A stretch of DNA of 20,342 nt, from positions 1 to 20,342 of IMG/VR virus record IMGVR_UViG_3300047319_001114; one strand, written 5' to 3'. Below, one piece after another: positions 6,203 to 12,368 of this stretch (position 1 is its first letter; each line of letters begins with the position of its first letter). Source of the stretch: a virus. The position numbers and the translations under genes are program-made. The notes beneath the pieces were generated by a model. It worked only from the letters and a program-made list of their open reading frames with translations. It did not search any database and was not told the DNA's origin.

Positions 6203-6439
6203 ATGACACTTCACGAAGCATTACAATCCGCCACTCCGACCACATCAGGCGACCGCTTTGCGATTGCGACACCATTCTCTGACGTAACCTTCATCGCAGC
6301 GCTGTGGGCCACGTATAGCAAGGTGAATCCCGAATTGCGCGTGCGAGGCTATCAATTCGACGCAACGCGCAAAATCGAAAAGGAATGGGACGTTGAGAAT
6401 CCCGAAGCGATGACGATTGATTTCAAGCCGATGGCCTAA
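6203..6439 (+). CDS. 78-aa hypothetical protein
   Basis: Starts MTLHEALQSATPTTSGDRFA. The ATG at 6203 is chosen because the GAGGAG site at 6188-6193 lies nine bases upstream, the spacing used by neighbours; ATG 6194 directly abuts that site and would be too close. It has an aromatic middle (FIAALWATYSKVNPE) and an acidic C-terminus. No family is recognised. Confidence 0.65.
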   Translation: MTLHEALQSATPTTSGDRFAIATPFSDVTFIAALWATYSKVNPELRVRGYQFDATRKIEKEWDVENPEAMTIDFKPMA

Positions 6440-6461
6440 CTGACGAGCGCTAATGCGCGAA

Positions 6462-6477
6462 ACGCCCGCAAGGGCGT
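6462..6477 (+). other. Intergenic GCAA-tetraloop hairpin
   Basis: ACGCCC (6462-6467) pairs with GGGCGT (6472-6477) around a GCAA loop, a very stable GNRA tetraloop. It lies between the stop of the 78-aa gene and the ribosome site of the 127-aa gene and is followed by CTTAGG rather than a T-run. It could be a weak terminator or an RNA-stabilising element. Confidence 0.5.
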
Positions 6478-6511
6478 CTTAGGCAAACCAAATCCTGTAG
6501 GAGGATTCACA

Positions 6512-6895
6512 ATGGCACGCACAACCGAGCATCAAAAGCACTTGAGCACCAACCGTTCGCATAACGACTGCCGCGAATGCCGCGCGGATACTGAACGTCG
6601 ATTCGTCGCGACTGCGCAGTGGCGCTATGACCACGTTCACGACTACCTAACCTGGATTCAGCCGAGACTCGAAGCGCTGCGCAATGGTGAGGATTCCATC
6701 AATGCGCGCCAGTGGCTCAAAGATTTTCGCCAATCGCTTGATCGTCGCATCAATCTGAAAGCTCATAGCCGGCCAAACTGGCGGAAGCTGTGCGACTCGT
6801 ATCAGGAGCGCTTGAAGAATGCGCGCCGTGGCCGGAATCCCAATGCAAGCTACCTGCGTCAATTTGCGCAGACTGGCGCGAGCGCTCTCAACTAG
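6512..6895 (+). CDS. 127-aa basic hypothetical protein
   Basis: Begins MARTTEHQKHLSTNRSHNDC after an AGGAGG site seven bases upstream. Contains CREC (C20, C23) and is otherwise helical and rich in Arg and Trp, with PNWRKLCDSYQERLKNARRG in the second half. Basic charge suggests nucleic-acid contact, but no family is recognised. Confidence 0.7.
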   Translation: MARTTEHQKHLSTNRSHNDCRECRADTERRFVATAQWRYDHVHDYLTWIQPRLEALRNGEDSINARQWLKDFRQSLDRRINLKAHSRPNWRKLCDSYQERLKNARRGRNPNASYLRQFAQTGASALN

Positions 6896-6911
6896 GCCAC
6901 GTAACGCCCGC

Positions 6912-6931
6912 AGGCGCATATCCTTGCGCCT
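6912..6931 (+). other. Intergenic hairpin
   Basis: AGGCGC (6912-6917) pairs with GCGCCT (6926-6931) around an 8-base loop. It follows the sequence AACGCCCGCA, also present at the hairpin near 6461, so the two intergenic regions seem to share a common element. It is followed by CCTTCACTCG rather than a T-run. Confidence 0.45.
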
Positions 6932-6961
6932 CCTTCACTCGTTTGTAGGAGAACGACGACC

Positions 6962-7339
6962 ATGCAAGACATTTACGACCAAATCTTAGCTGCCAAAACT
7001 CCCAGCGTAGTGCGCACCGACCTCCGCCACGAGAGCCGCAAAGAACGCGCGAAAGCCGTCCGAGCGCTCTTCAAGTCGATGGGCTTGAAGGGAATCAGCG
7101 TCACGGCGCCCAATTACTCGATGGCGCAATCCATCGATATTTGCATCCCACGCGATAGCTATTGCGACAATCCAATCCATCAAGACCCGTCGAAAAACAA
7201 TAGCGATTGCACCGAATGCTCGCGAGTCTGGAAGGCCAAGCAACGCCTGGAGCCGATCATCTTGGCGGCTTTCCCTGACCTCGATAATCGTAGCGATAGC
7301 CAATCGGATCATTTCGACTATTGCCTATCGATCCATTAA
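6962..7339 (+). CDS. LPD29-like domain protein
   Basis: A 125-aa protein with KAVRALFKSMGLKGISVTAP near residues 32-51, then NYSMAQSIDI, and a C-terminal HFDYCLSIH. This resembles the LPD29 domain (large polyvalent protein-associated domain 29), in which a segment like FPGxKFSVRSxxYSMGxSIDV is followed by a C-terminal F-x-Y element; the domain occurs as a small free protein in phages and mobile elements, role unknown. Here a Cys-containing insert (C68, C82, C85) separates the halves. AGGAG precedes the start. Confidence 0.6.
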   Translation: MQDIYDQILAAKTPSVVRTDLRHESRKERAKAVRALFKSMGLKGISVTAPNYSMAQSIDICIPRDSYCDNPIHQDPSKNNSDCTECSRVWKAKQRLEPIILAAFPDLDNRSDSQSDHFDYCLSIH

Positions 7340-7376
7340 CCCGCGCGGTCCTACACTGCGCCGGCAGTCGCGCGGC

Positions 7377-7403
7377 GCTGGCAGTCCGGCGGATGCTGCC
7401 AGC
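7377..7403 (+). other. Strong intergenic hairpin
   Basis: GCTGGCAG (7377-7384) pairs perfectly with CTGCCAGC (7396-7403) around an 11-base loop. It is followed by AATTTGAAG, not a T-run, and then by the GCAGGAG ribosome site of the next gene. It may limit read-through or protect the transcript; the region 7340-7425 contains no gene. Confidence 0.5.
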
Positions 7404-7425
7404 AATTTGAAGCAGGAGATTAAAG

Positions 7426-7638
7426 ATGAAGGCATATAGCGAAGTGAAAGTTAAAGATTTGCGCGATTTGACGGGCGTAACCGATTGTCGCGAACTGCTT
7501 CATTGCATTGCTTGCGGCGAAGATAATTCGGCCAATAAGGGCGATTACTTCGCCTGCGATCCCGAGATGGTTTTCGAGCATTGCGGACAGAACATGGTGC
7601 TCGCGACTCGCAGCATAGTCTATCGGCATATCAACTAG
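7426..7638 (+). CDS. 70-aa Cys-rich hypothetical protein
   Basis: Begins MKAYSEVKVKDLRDLTGVTD after a CAGGAG site. Cysteines at 20, 27, 30, 44 and 53 include a C-x2-C pair (CIAC), enough to bind zinc. No family is recognised. One of several small Cys-rich proteins in this block. Confidence 0.65.
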   Translation: MKAYSEVKVKDLRDLTGVTDCRELLHCIACGEDNSANKGDYFACDPEMVFEHCGQNMVLATRSIVYRHIN

Positions 7639-7646
7639 CGCCAGCC

Positions 7647-7773
7647 CTAACCCGAGAGGATGACAATGTGTCTAGGAGAATCTATCGGCGTCGGAATTAT
7701 CATAGCGGTGATGATTCTTGAAGTGCTCTTAGCCATTGACGAATTGTTCTGGAGCTAACCCGAGAGGATGACA
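7647..7773 (+). repeat. 19-base direct repeat at two gene junctions
   Basis: CTAACCCGAGAGGATGACA occurs at 7647-7665 and again at 7755-7773, identical over 19 bases. The second copy includes the TAA stop of the 30-aa gene; each copy carries the ribosome site (GAGAGGA) for the gene that follows. The copies enclose the 30-aa membrane peptide gene, suggesting that this gene and its leader can be gained or lost as a cassette. Confidence 0.8.
7666..7758 (+). CDS. 30-aa single-helix membrane peptide
   Basis: MCLGESIGVGIIIAVMILEV followed by LLAIDELFWS. Residues 7-23 form one hydrophobic helix. It is preceded by GAGAGGA and bounded on both sides by the 19-base repeat. Too short for routine gene calling. 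Role unknown; an inner-membrane microprotein is likely. Confidence 0.6.
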   Translation: MCLGESIGVGIIIAVMILEVLLAIDELFWS

Positions 7774-7778
7774 CGACG

Positions 7779-7949
7779 ATGAAATGGAAATACGCGAAGC
7801 ATTACGATAAGCGCTTACGTGGCTGGAATATCACTCGCGATGGAATCGTCATCGCATCTCGCCAAACGCGCGAGCAAGCCGAACGCACGATCATTGCTTG
7901 GATAAACTGGGACATCGACAACAAGCCGGTACTACAGGTGCAATCATGA
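7779..7949 (+). CDS. 56-aa hypothetical protein
   Basis: Starts MKWKYAKHYDKRLRGWNITR and ends in KPVLQVQS. The GAGAGGA of the second 19-base repeat lies about ten bases upstream, and the stop overlaps the next start as ATGA (7946-7949). A small alpha/beta protein rich in Trp and basic residues. No family is recognised. Confidence 0.65.
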   Translation: MKWKYAKHYDKRLRGWNITRDGIVIASRQTREQAERTIIAWINWDIDNKPVLQVQS

Positions 7950-8083
7950 CCACCGCGCAGATTCAGGCCAGGAGAGCCCTCATCGACGCCGATTACCCGC
8001 CGCGCGCTCCGCTGTGGTGGCGCCTGCTCGTCGGCGCGGCTATCGCCGTGGCGCTCGGCGTGCTGCTGGAGGTTTGGCGATGA
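7946..8083 (+). CDS. 45-aa single-pass membrane protein
   Basis: MTTAQIQARRALIDADYPPR then a Trp pair and a hydrophobic helix at residues about 24-42 (WWRLLVGAAIAVALGVLLEV), ending WR. Basic N-terminal half and one helix suggest an inner-membrane microprotein. ATGA overlaps occur at both ends (7946 and 8080), so ATG 7946 is preferred over an upstream ATG at 7898. Confidence 0.65.
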   Translation: MTTAQIQARRALIDADYPPRAPLWWRLLVGAAIAVALGVLLEVWR

Positions 8084-8277
8084 AGCGCATAGATGACGCT
8101 AAGGTCGAAGCTATCATTTCCGAGGCGTTAGCAAACCGCAAGTTGATTCCCGTAATGGCCAATGGCCAATTTCACCTACTTTTGATCCGGCGCGGTTGGC
8201 GCGCGCATCATAGCGACGGCCAAATAGTCTATCTCGAAGCGCCCGCGCTCAAGGAGCAATCCCATGACGGAAAGTAA
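8080..8277 (+). CDS. 65-aa hypothetical protein
   Basis: Begins MKRIDDAKVEAIISEALANR. A helical N-terminus is followed by beta-like segments. The ATG overlaps the upstream stop as ATGA, and the gene overlaps the next one by 14 bases. No family is recognised. Confidence 0.65.
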   Translation: MKRIDDAKVEAIISEALANRKLIPVMANGQFHLLLIRRGWRAHHSDGQIVYLEAPALKEQSHDGK

Positions 8278-8455
8278 AACCGGCGATATGCTCAACGTCG
8301 ACCACCAGACGCGCCACTCCGAGCTGGTTCACTTCGTCGCGATTGTGGCCCTGGTCGCCGTCGCGCTCGCGCTGTTCTGGTTCGGCTCGCCGCGCGTGCC
8401 CGTGTTCAGCCAAATCCATCAGATCGCGATGGCGAAGGGAGGTTTCCAGCGATGA
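8264..8455 (+). CDS. 63-aa single-pass membrane protein
   Basis: MTESKTGDMLNVDHQTRHSE, then a hydrophobic segment at residues 22-42 (HFVAIVALVAVALALFWFG) and a short polar tail. An AAGGAG site precedes the ATG. The second one-helix protein in this stretch. Function unknown; nothing marks it as a holin rather than an accessory membrane protein. Confidence 0.65.
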   Translation: MTESKTGDMLNVDHQTRHSELVHFVAIVALVAVALALFWFGSPRVPVFSQIHQIAMAKGGFQR

Positions 8456-8664
8456 CGAAGCGCACCATATTCGCCCAACTACAACGAGAATTCGGCAAAT
8501 TTAGAGACCCGCGCTCAGGCGCCCAACATCCCGTCGCTACGTTGCTAGAGTCTTATACGCGCTTAATCGAAACTGTCAAAGACGTGCGCACGCTGGGCAA
8601 TTATCCAGAAGCACAGCACCGCGCGATCGATGCCGCGCTGGAAGACCTCGACAAGGAGATTTAG
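8452..8664 (+). CDS. 70-aa hypothetical protein
   Basis: MTKRTIFAQLQREFGKFRDP and a helical C-terminus (AIDAALEDLDKEI). Overlaps the upstream gene as ATGA. Probably a small helical protein; no family is recognised. Confidence 0.65.
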   Translation: MTKRTIFAQLQREFGKFRDPRSGAQHPVATLLESYTRLIETVKDVRTLGNYPEAQHRAIDAALEDLDKEI

Positions 8665-8666
8665 CG

Positions 8667-9032
8667 ATGCCGCTCGATATCCAGAAATTGCGCGAAGTGC
8701 TCGAACGCGCTCAGCCTGAAGAAGATTGGGAGCGCAAAAGCATTAGCTTCACCGAGTTCACATCGACCGCCGATGAAGCCAACGGCCAAGGCAAAATCTG
8801 GTATAGCGACGGCGACCAGTGTGCTGAAGTTTACGACAATATGGGAATCGGCGTGAATGGTGCCCGCGTGGGCGAACTGATGGTAGCCGCCGTCAATGCG
8901 CTGCCGGCACTCCTCGATGCCGCCGCTCGCGCCGAGAAATACGAAAAGGCTCTGCGGGAAATTGCCGAGTATAAACCGATCGATTTCGGCGGGGCCACCA
9001 AACTTATCGCCCGCAAAGCCCTCGAACCCTAG
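8667..9032 (+). CDS. 121-aa phage accessory protein (Ea22-like style)
   Basis: Starts MPLDIQKLREVLERAQPEED. The middle is beta-rich and the end is a long helix with VNALPALLDAAARAEKYEKALREI. That AVNALPALLD-A-A-x-x-x-E-x-Y helix is widely shared by accessory proteins of phage early regions (Ea22-like group), where the first half varies. It ends the rightward block, 24 bases before the convergent minus-strand block. Confidence 0.65.
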   Translation: MPLDIQKLREVLERAQPEEDWERKSISFTEFTSTADEANGQGKIWYSDGDQCAEVYDNMGIGVNGARVGELMVAAVNALPALLDAAARAEKYEKALREIAEYKPIDFGGATKLIARKALEP

Positions 9033-9054
9033 CGCGAGTCTGGGGCCTCTCGCG
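9033..9054. terminator. Possible bidirectional terminator hairpin
   Basis: CGCGAG (9033-9038) pairs with CTCGCG (9049-9054) around a 10-base loop. It fills the 24-base gap between two convergent genes ending at 9032 and 9057. Position argues for transcript ends in both directions, but a T-run is lacking on either side, so efficiency is uncertain. Confidence 0.45.
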
Positions 9055-9056
9055 TC

Positions 9057-9431
9057 TTACACCCGCCCCCGCGCCCGATGTCCGCGATAGCGCGTCAGCG
9101 TCGGCCGCGCCCCGCCGTCCCCGGTCACCGCCGAGCGCTTCGCAATCTTGCCTTCCCAGTTCCGCAGCCGATGGCGCCATGCCGCCGCGTCGAATCCCAA
9201 CCAATCGCAGCACCAAGCCAGCGAGAACGGCCCTTCCTGCTCGCTTTCGACCCAAATGCGGGTCTCTCTATGGATTGGCCCGTTTGCGGGCTTCTGGAGG
9301 CATCTGATTGCGTCCTCGAGCACCGCCAGCGCCAGCCGCTTGATGGGCTCGTTCAGCCGCTCGCCGCGGTTGGCGTAGAATTGCGCCGGCAGAATGCCCT
9401 CGTTGCTGAACAGGTCATCGTGGTCTGTCAT
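9057..9431 (-). CDS. Conserved phage-type hypothetical protein
   Basis: A 124-aa protein. The ATG at 9431 is chosen because it overlaps the upstream stop as ATGA. RLALAVLEDAIRCLQ near residues 30-45 is followed by a Trp-containing segment and GPFSLAWCCDWLGFDAAAWRHRLRNW. The pattern of an A-V-L-E-D-A-x-x-C helix and then FS-x-x-x-x-C-x-x-LG-x-D-x-x-x-x-R is known to me from many small uncharacterised bacterial and phage proteins; the second half looks like a helix-turn-helix. Last gene of the replication block, next to the DnaA-like gene. Confidence 0.65.
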   Translation of the reverse strand: MTDHDDLFSNEGILPAQFYANRGERLNEPIKRLALAVLEDAIRCLQKPANGPIHRETRIWVESEQEGPFSLAWCCDWLGFDAAAWRHRLRNWEGKIAKRSAVTGDGGARPTLTRYRGHRARGRV

Positions 9432-9829
9432 GTCGCACACGCCTGCTCTAGCTTTGCCAGCATCAACGCGAATGCCTTATCAGCCCTACCGCGCCTCTCG
9501 ATGAGCCTTGTCGCGTGGATTGCCGTCGAATGGTCACGCCCGAATGATTCGCCAATCAACGGGAACGACGCCCCCGTCAATCGGCGGCAGAGGTACATCC
9601 CGACTTGCCGCGCGAAAGCGATAGGCTGCTCGCGCCCATGACCGAGTAGTTTGTTCATCGGCACGCGCAATTGGAGACTCACCGACCGTTGAATCTCGAC
9701 GATTCGCTGGAGATAGGCAAAGCGTTCTTCGCGCTTGCGCTCCGCATAACTGGCGTCCTTGTCGGTTTCATGCCCGCACGTTGGGCACCGCTGAAGTAAT
9801 GGAATCCGCAATGCTGCTGCCATTGTCAC
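9428..9829 (-). CDS. Stand-alone DnaA domain IV (origin-binding) protein
   Basis: A 133-aa protein whose second half is the DNA-binding domain IV of DnaA: PIAFARQVGMYLCRRLTG (residues 69-86) followed by FPLIGESFGRDHSTAIHATR. The RDHST motif (98-102) is the signature that reads DnaA boxes. The ATPase domain is entirely absent. The N-terminus instead has CPTCGH (C15, C18), half of a zinc knuckle, and a charged helix. It starts at GTG 9829, overlapping the HNH stop as GTGA; ATG 9823 is an alternative. In a replication block it may mark the phage origin or compete with host DnaA; both are inferences. Confidence 0.85.
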   Translation of the reverse strand: MTMAAALRIPLLQRCPTCGHETDKDASYAERKREERFAYLQRIVEIQRSVSLQLRVPMNKLLGHGREQPIAFARQVGMYLCRRLTGASFPLIGESFGRDHSTAIHATRLIERRGRADKAFALMLAKLEQACAT

Positions 9830-10527
9830 CCCCGCTCACCGAATTTGGTTAATGCCGCCTCGATTGTCCGTAGAGCGTCGCCGCTCTGCACCATCTTTAG
9901 TTGCGCTTCAGCCGCTAGACATCGTTCTCGCCAGTAAATCGCCATTTTCCGCGCACTATCATGATCGAGATTATTTTGCCCCACAGTGCCGAGAATCAGG
10001 TTCTCGGGTCGGTTGTCGGTTTTGATTCCATTCAGGTGACGCACGATCTTGCCCTTAATTTCGGCGCCGTATTTCTTCGCGGCAACTAACCGATGCTCTG
10101 CAACCCCAATTTTCCTAGTCCCCAGCCATAAATCGCACTGATTAACGATTTCGATGTCTTTTTCAGACATCCCACGCCGCGTCAGAATCACGTATCCGCG
10201 GCTGTTTATGCACCTGCCCGTGATTTTGTACGGTTTCCATTTGACGCCAGCCTGATCGAGCGTGCTGTGGTCAATCCAGTGCCACTGCCGAGCTTCGCGC
10301 ATTTTCGATATGGGATTTCGCGCCCACACTCGCTTGCCGCTTCTCTTGTTCCAATCGACTTCCCACGAATCCTTCCGGTAAACCGGCGTCGAAACACCCT
10401 GCAATCTGAGAAATCCCGTTTTCGTGAGCTTCCATTCTCGCGCTCGTGCCTGATGCGAAGTCGGGTTTCTCGCCCACACTTCAGTTCCGGTGTTTCTTGG
10501 CGAACTCCAATCGATTTCCCAAGCCAT
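9826..10527 (-). CDS. HNH endonuclease with duplicated N-terminal module
   Basis: A 233-aa protein. The HNH core is EHR (H145), then VRHLNG (H164, N166) and DNRPENL (N172, N176), close to the HNH_3 group of homing-type nucleases. Upstream lie two copies of one module: WEIDW (3-7) with VWARNP (17-22) and REW (30-32), and again WEVDW (55-59) with VWARNP (67-72) and RQW (80-82). Such modules probably read DNA. The C-terminus is a helix. It overlaps the end of the upstream nuclease gene by 47 bases, unlike the 4-base overlaps around it, which fits later insertion. Confidence 0.85.
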   Translation of the reverse strand: MAWEIDWSSPRNTGTEVWARNPTSHQARAREWKLTKTGFLRLQGVSTPVYRKDSWEVDWNKRSGKRVWARNPISKMREARQWHWIDHSTLDQAGVKWKPYKITGRCINSRGYVILTRRGMSEKDIEIVNQCDLWLGTRKIGVAEHRLVAAKKYGAEIKGKIVRHLNGIKTDNRPENLILGTVGQNNLDHDSARKMAIYWRERCLAAEAQLKMVQSGDALRTIEAALTKFGERG

Positions 10528-10852
10528 TGGTCGCGTCCTCCACCATTCTCAGAGCTATTCCGTCCGCGACCATTTTAGCAGTGAAGCGCAACACTCGCCA
10601 GCCGTAATACACTATCGCAGTATTATATTTCTCACAGTCTTTCTCATACCCAGCGCCGCGATTATGGCGCCCTCCGGACCACGTGGCGCCTTCAATTTCC
10701 ACGGCTAACTTGTAGGCATAGTTGGCGAAATCGAAGCGCCAGCGCCGGGGCGGAGCGAATACCACCTCGCGCTCCCACCCACGGAGCTTCGCCGCCTTGA
10801 GCTGCATCGCGAATAGCTCCTCGTGTTCGCTGCGGGGCTTGAGCTTGGTCAT
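10481..10852 (-). CDS. PD-(D/E)XK-type phage endonuclease
   Basis: A 123-aa protein with RRWRFDFANYAYKLAVEIEG (residues 36-55), then GRHNRGAGYEKDCEKYN and GWRVLRFT. The order W-x-FDFA, K-L-AVEI-E-G, GRH-x-RG-x-G-x-x-KD-x-x-K-x-N, GWRVLRF is characteristic of a family of small phage nucleases related to the Vsr/DUF559 fold; D41 and E52-I-E54 are the likely metal ligands. Such proteins may resolve recombination or replication intermediates. Overlaps the methyltransferase gene upstream as ATGA. Confidence 0.75.
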   Translation of the reverse strand: MTKLKPRSEHEELFAMQLKAAKLRGWEREVVFAPPRRWRFDFANYAYKLAVEIEGATWSGGRHNRGAGYEKDCEKYNTAIVYYGWRVLRFTAKMVADGIALRMVEDATNGLGNRLEFAKKHRN

Positions 10853-11373
10853 AACAATTGCCCCTGCATCTTGCGCTCCACCGTCACGATGGTGTCGTTG
10901 TGCGCCCCGCCATGCGCGATCAGGAGCAGTTCTTCTACCTTGAAGTCCGCACCAAAGCCCGTACTATTCCATCCACACGAAATTCCGATACCCCCGGGCT
11001 TCAGCATACTTGCCAAACGAACCCGGGCTTCCCGGTAAAGCCGTGCATTTTGGGTGTCCTGCGTTGAGCACGCGCGTCCAATCGACGCATAGACCTCGGC
11101 GATCTGCCGGGGCGAGTACGGCGGGTCGAACAACACCGCATCCGCGCGCACACCCTCTGCGACCAGTCCGCTCAGAAATTCAATCGCGTCCAAGTGGTGC
11201 GTCGCACTCGTTTCAGGGTTGAGGTCGTTGGTGATGGTGCCGAAGCGATTGTTTCGCGCGAACGGGTCGATCACCACCGCGCAATCCTTCAGTCGCCACG
11301 CGAGCAATTCGGCGATAGGAGGAATCGAGAACGTCTCGGCGTTCGGCATCGCCCAAATGCGAGAGAATCTCAT
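10849..11373 (-). CDS. DNA adenine methyltransferase-like protein (DPPY)
   Basis: A 174-aa protein with DPFAR (36-40) in place of the AdoMet-binding motif I, TNDLNP (48-53), and the catalytic motif IV DPPY (83-86), followed by LKPGG near residue 133. The DPPY motif points to N6-adenine or N4-cytosine methylation of DNA. It lacks an obvious target-recognition domain, typical for compact phage enzymes. No cognate restriction enzyme is present, so protection against host restriction or marking of phage DNA is the likely job. ATGA overlaps lie on both sides. Confidence 0.8.
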   Translation of the reverse strand: MRFSRIWAMPNAETFSIPPIAELLAWRLKDCAVVIDPFARNNRFGTITNDLNPETSATHHLDAIEFLSGLVAEGVRADAVLFDPPYSPRQIAEVYASIGRACSTQDTQNARLYREARVRLASMLKPGGIGISCGWNSTGFGADFKVEELLLIAHGGAHNDTIVTVERKMQGQLL

Positions 11374-11738
11374 CGGTTCTTCATCCTCAGCTTGGCCGTC
11401 AGGTCCGCCACGGTCGCGCGAAGCGTCGCCCTGCCCTTCTCTACCGCCTCGGGGCTAATCGGGGCTGTACGGGCGCCTATGCGCAAGCGATGGGCATTTT
11501 CGGCGAGCATCCGGCTCTTGCGCTCGTCGTGGCTCATCTGCATGAACTCCCCTGCGGTGGGAATGCGCTCCTGATTCGGCATCGTGCGAATCGCGCGCAT
11601 GACGGCAGCCATTACGTCCCGAACATCGTCGCCCTCGAAAATTGCCCGCCACATGGCGATGGTCAGGTCATCGGTCGGCTGGCGCATCCAGTTGCCCTTG
11701 ACTAGCGTCAGCACCTTCACGGTTTCATCGTGGGTCAT
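11370..11738 (-). CDS. Replicative helicase loader/inhibitor-like protein (G39P-like)
   Basis: A 122-aa protein starting MTHDETVKVLTLVKGNWMRQ. The ATG at 11738 is chosen because it overlaps the upstream stop as ATGA; the longer frame starting at 11837 would run through the upstream gene. Residues 1-70 show the pattern of G39P-type loaders: a helix with E-T-x-K-x-L-x-x-x-K, then D-x-T-x-x-x-W and A-V-M-R-A-I, and PTAGEF near 60. The C-terminal half is a charged helix suited to helicase contact. The match is by pattern only. Confidence 0.55.
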   Translation of the reverse strand: MTHDETVKVLTLVKGNWMRQPTDDLTIAMWRAIFEGDDVRDVMAAVMRAIRTMPNQERIPTAGEFMQMSHDERKSRMLAENAHRLRIGARTAPISPEAVEKGRATLRATVADLTAKLRMKNR

Positions 11739-11917
11739 CGGATGCGCGCCCCGTATTCGTTGAATAGATACCGGAATTGCTGGACAATCTTGATTGCCGC
11801 GCGCCCTTGGTCCTCGAGTTTCGCATCGGGCACGCACTTTTCGACAAATGCCGCCGTATCTCTCAGAAATTCGGCGAAGTCGCTATGATCGCTATATTCC
11901 TGTCCCATGTACTTCAT
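11735..11917 (-). CDS. 60-aa hypothetical protein
   Basis: Begins MKYMGQEYSDHSDFAEFLRD and continues as one acidic helical protein ending EYGARIR. Bounded by ATGA overlaps at 11735-11738 and 11914-11917, which fix the start and exclude the longer frame to 12115. It lies between the DnaT-like and loader-like genes, so it may belong to the replication set, but no family is recognised. Confidence 0.65.
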   Translation of the reverse strand: MKYMGQEYSDHSDFAEFLRDTAAFVEKCVPDAKLEDQGRAAIKIVQQFRYLFNEYGARIR

Positions 11918-12225
11918 TTGCCCCTCCCGAGATGCCGCGCTAGGTTCGCCATCCCCGATGTGCCGAAGTTGTGCGCAAAGCCGATCGGGTTGCGATCGCC
12001 GATTCGTTGCCGATAAGCAAATTCTGTCGCACTCAATGCCCACGTCCGCCACGCTTGCGACCAGAGCTTGAACTGAGAGCCCTTGGAGAGATGGTGCGCC
12101 TCGAATTTCTCCCATTGCAGGGCGATGTCCGAATCGCTGGCGGTCGGGTTGTACTTGCGGAACGTGGCGATCTCAGGCTCGCCCAGCGCCCAGCCCTCGG
12201 GGAACTCGGTTAGCTGGCGCTTCAC
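11914..12225 (-). CDS. DnaT-like replication protein (C-terminal domain type)
   Basis: A 103-aa protein. The start is GTG 12225, which overlaps the stop of the zinc microprotein upstream as GTGA; the frame open to 12321 would cover most of that gene. Residues 15-60 read EIATFRKYNPTASDSDIALQ, then WEKFEAHHLSKGSQFKLWSQ and AWRTWAL. The W-x-x-F-x-x-x-x-x-x-K-G-x-x-x-x-x-W-x-x-x-W-R-x-W pattern is that of the DnaT-like single-strand-binding domain found at the C-terminus of primosome and phage initiator proteins. It likely helps load the helicase. Confidence 0.65.
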   Translation of the reverse strand: MKRQLTEFPEGWALGEPEIATFRKYNPTASDSDIALQWEKFEAHHLSKGSQFKLWSQAWRTWALSATEFAYRQRIGDRNPIGFAHNFGTSGMANLARHLGRGK

Positions 12226-12368
12226 GATCCCCACCTGATTTGCCGACCGCATTCCCAACAGATAAAGACCTCCCGACCGCGAACGATAATCGAGAGTTGG
12301 CCGATTGAAACGGTCCCACACAATTCACATTTCGTCTCGCTCTTGCGTTTCGTTGGTTCATCTGGCAT
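12222..12368 (-). CDS. 48-aa zinc-ribbon microprotein
   Basis: MPDEPTKRKSETKCELCGTV followed by a beta-rich stretch and CWEC near the end. Two C-x2-C pairs (C14/C17 and C37/C40) separated by 19 residues form a complete zinc ribbon. Its ATG overlaps the upstream stop as TAATG (12370-12366) and its stop overlaps the DnaT-like start as GTGA. Function unknown; replication-module context suggests DNA or protein binding. Confidence 0.75.
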   Translation of the reverse strand: MPDEPTKRKSETKCELCGTVSIGQLSIIVRGREVFICWECGRQIRWGS

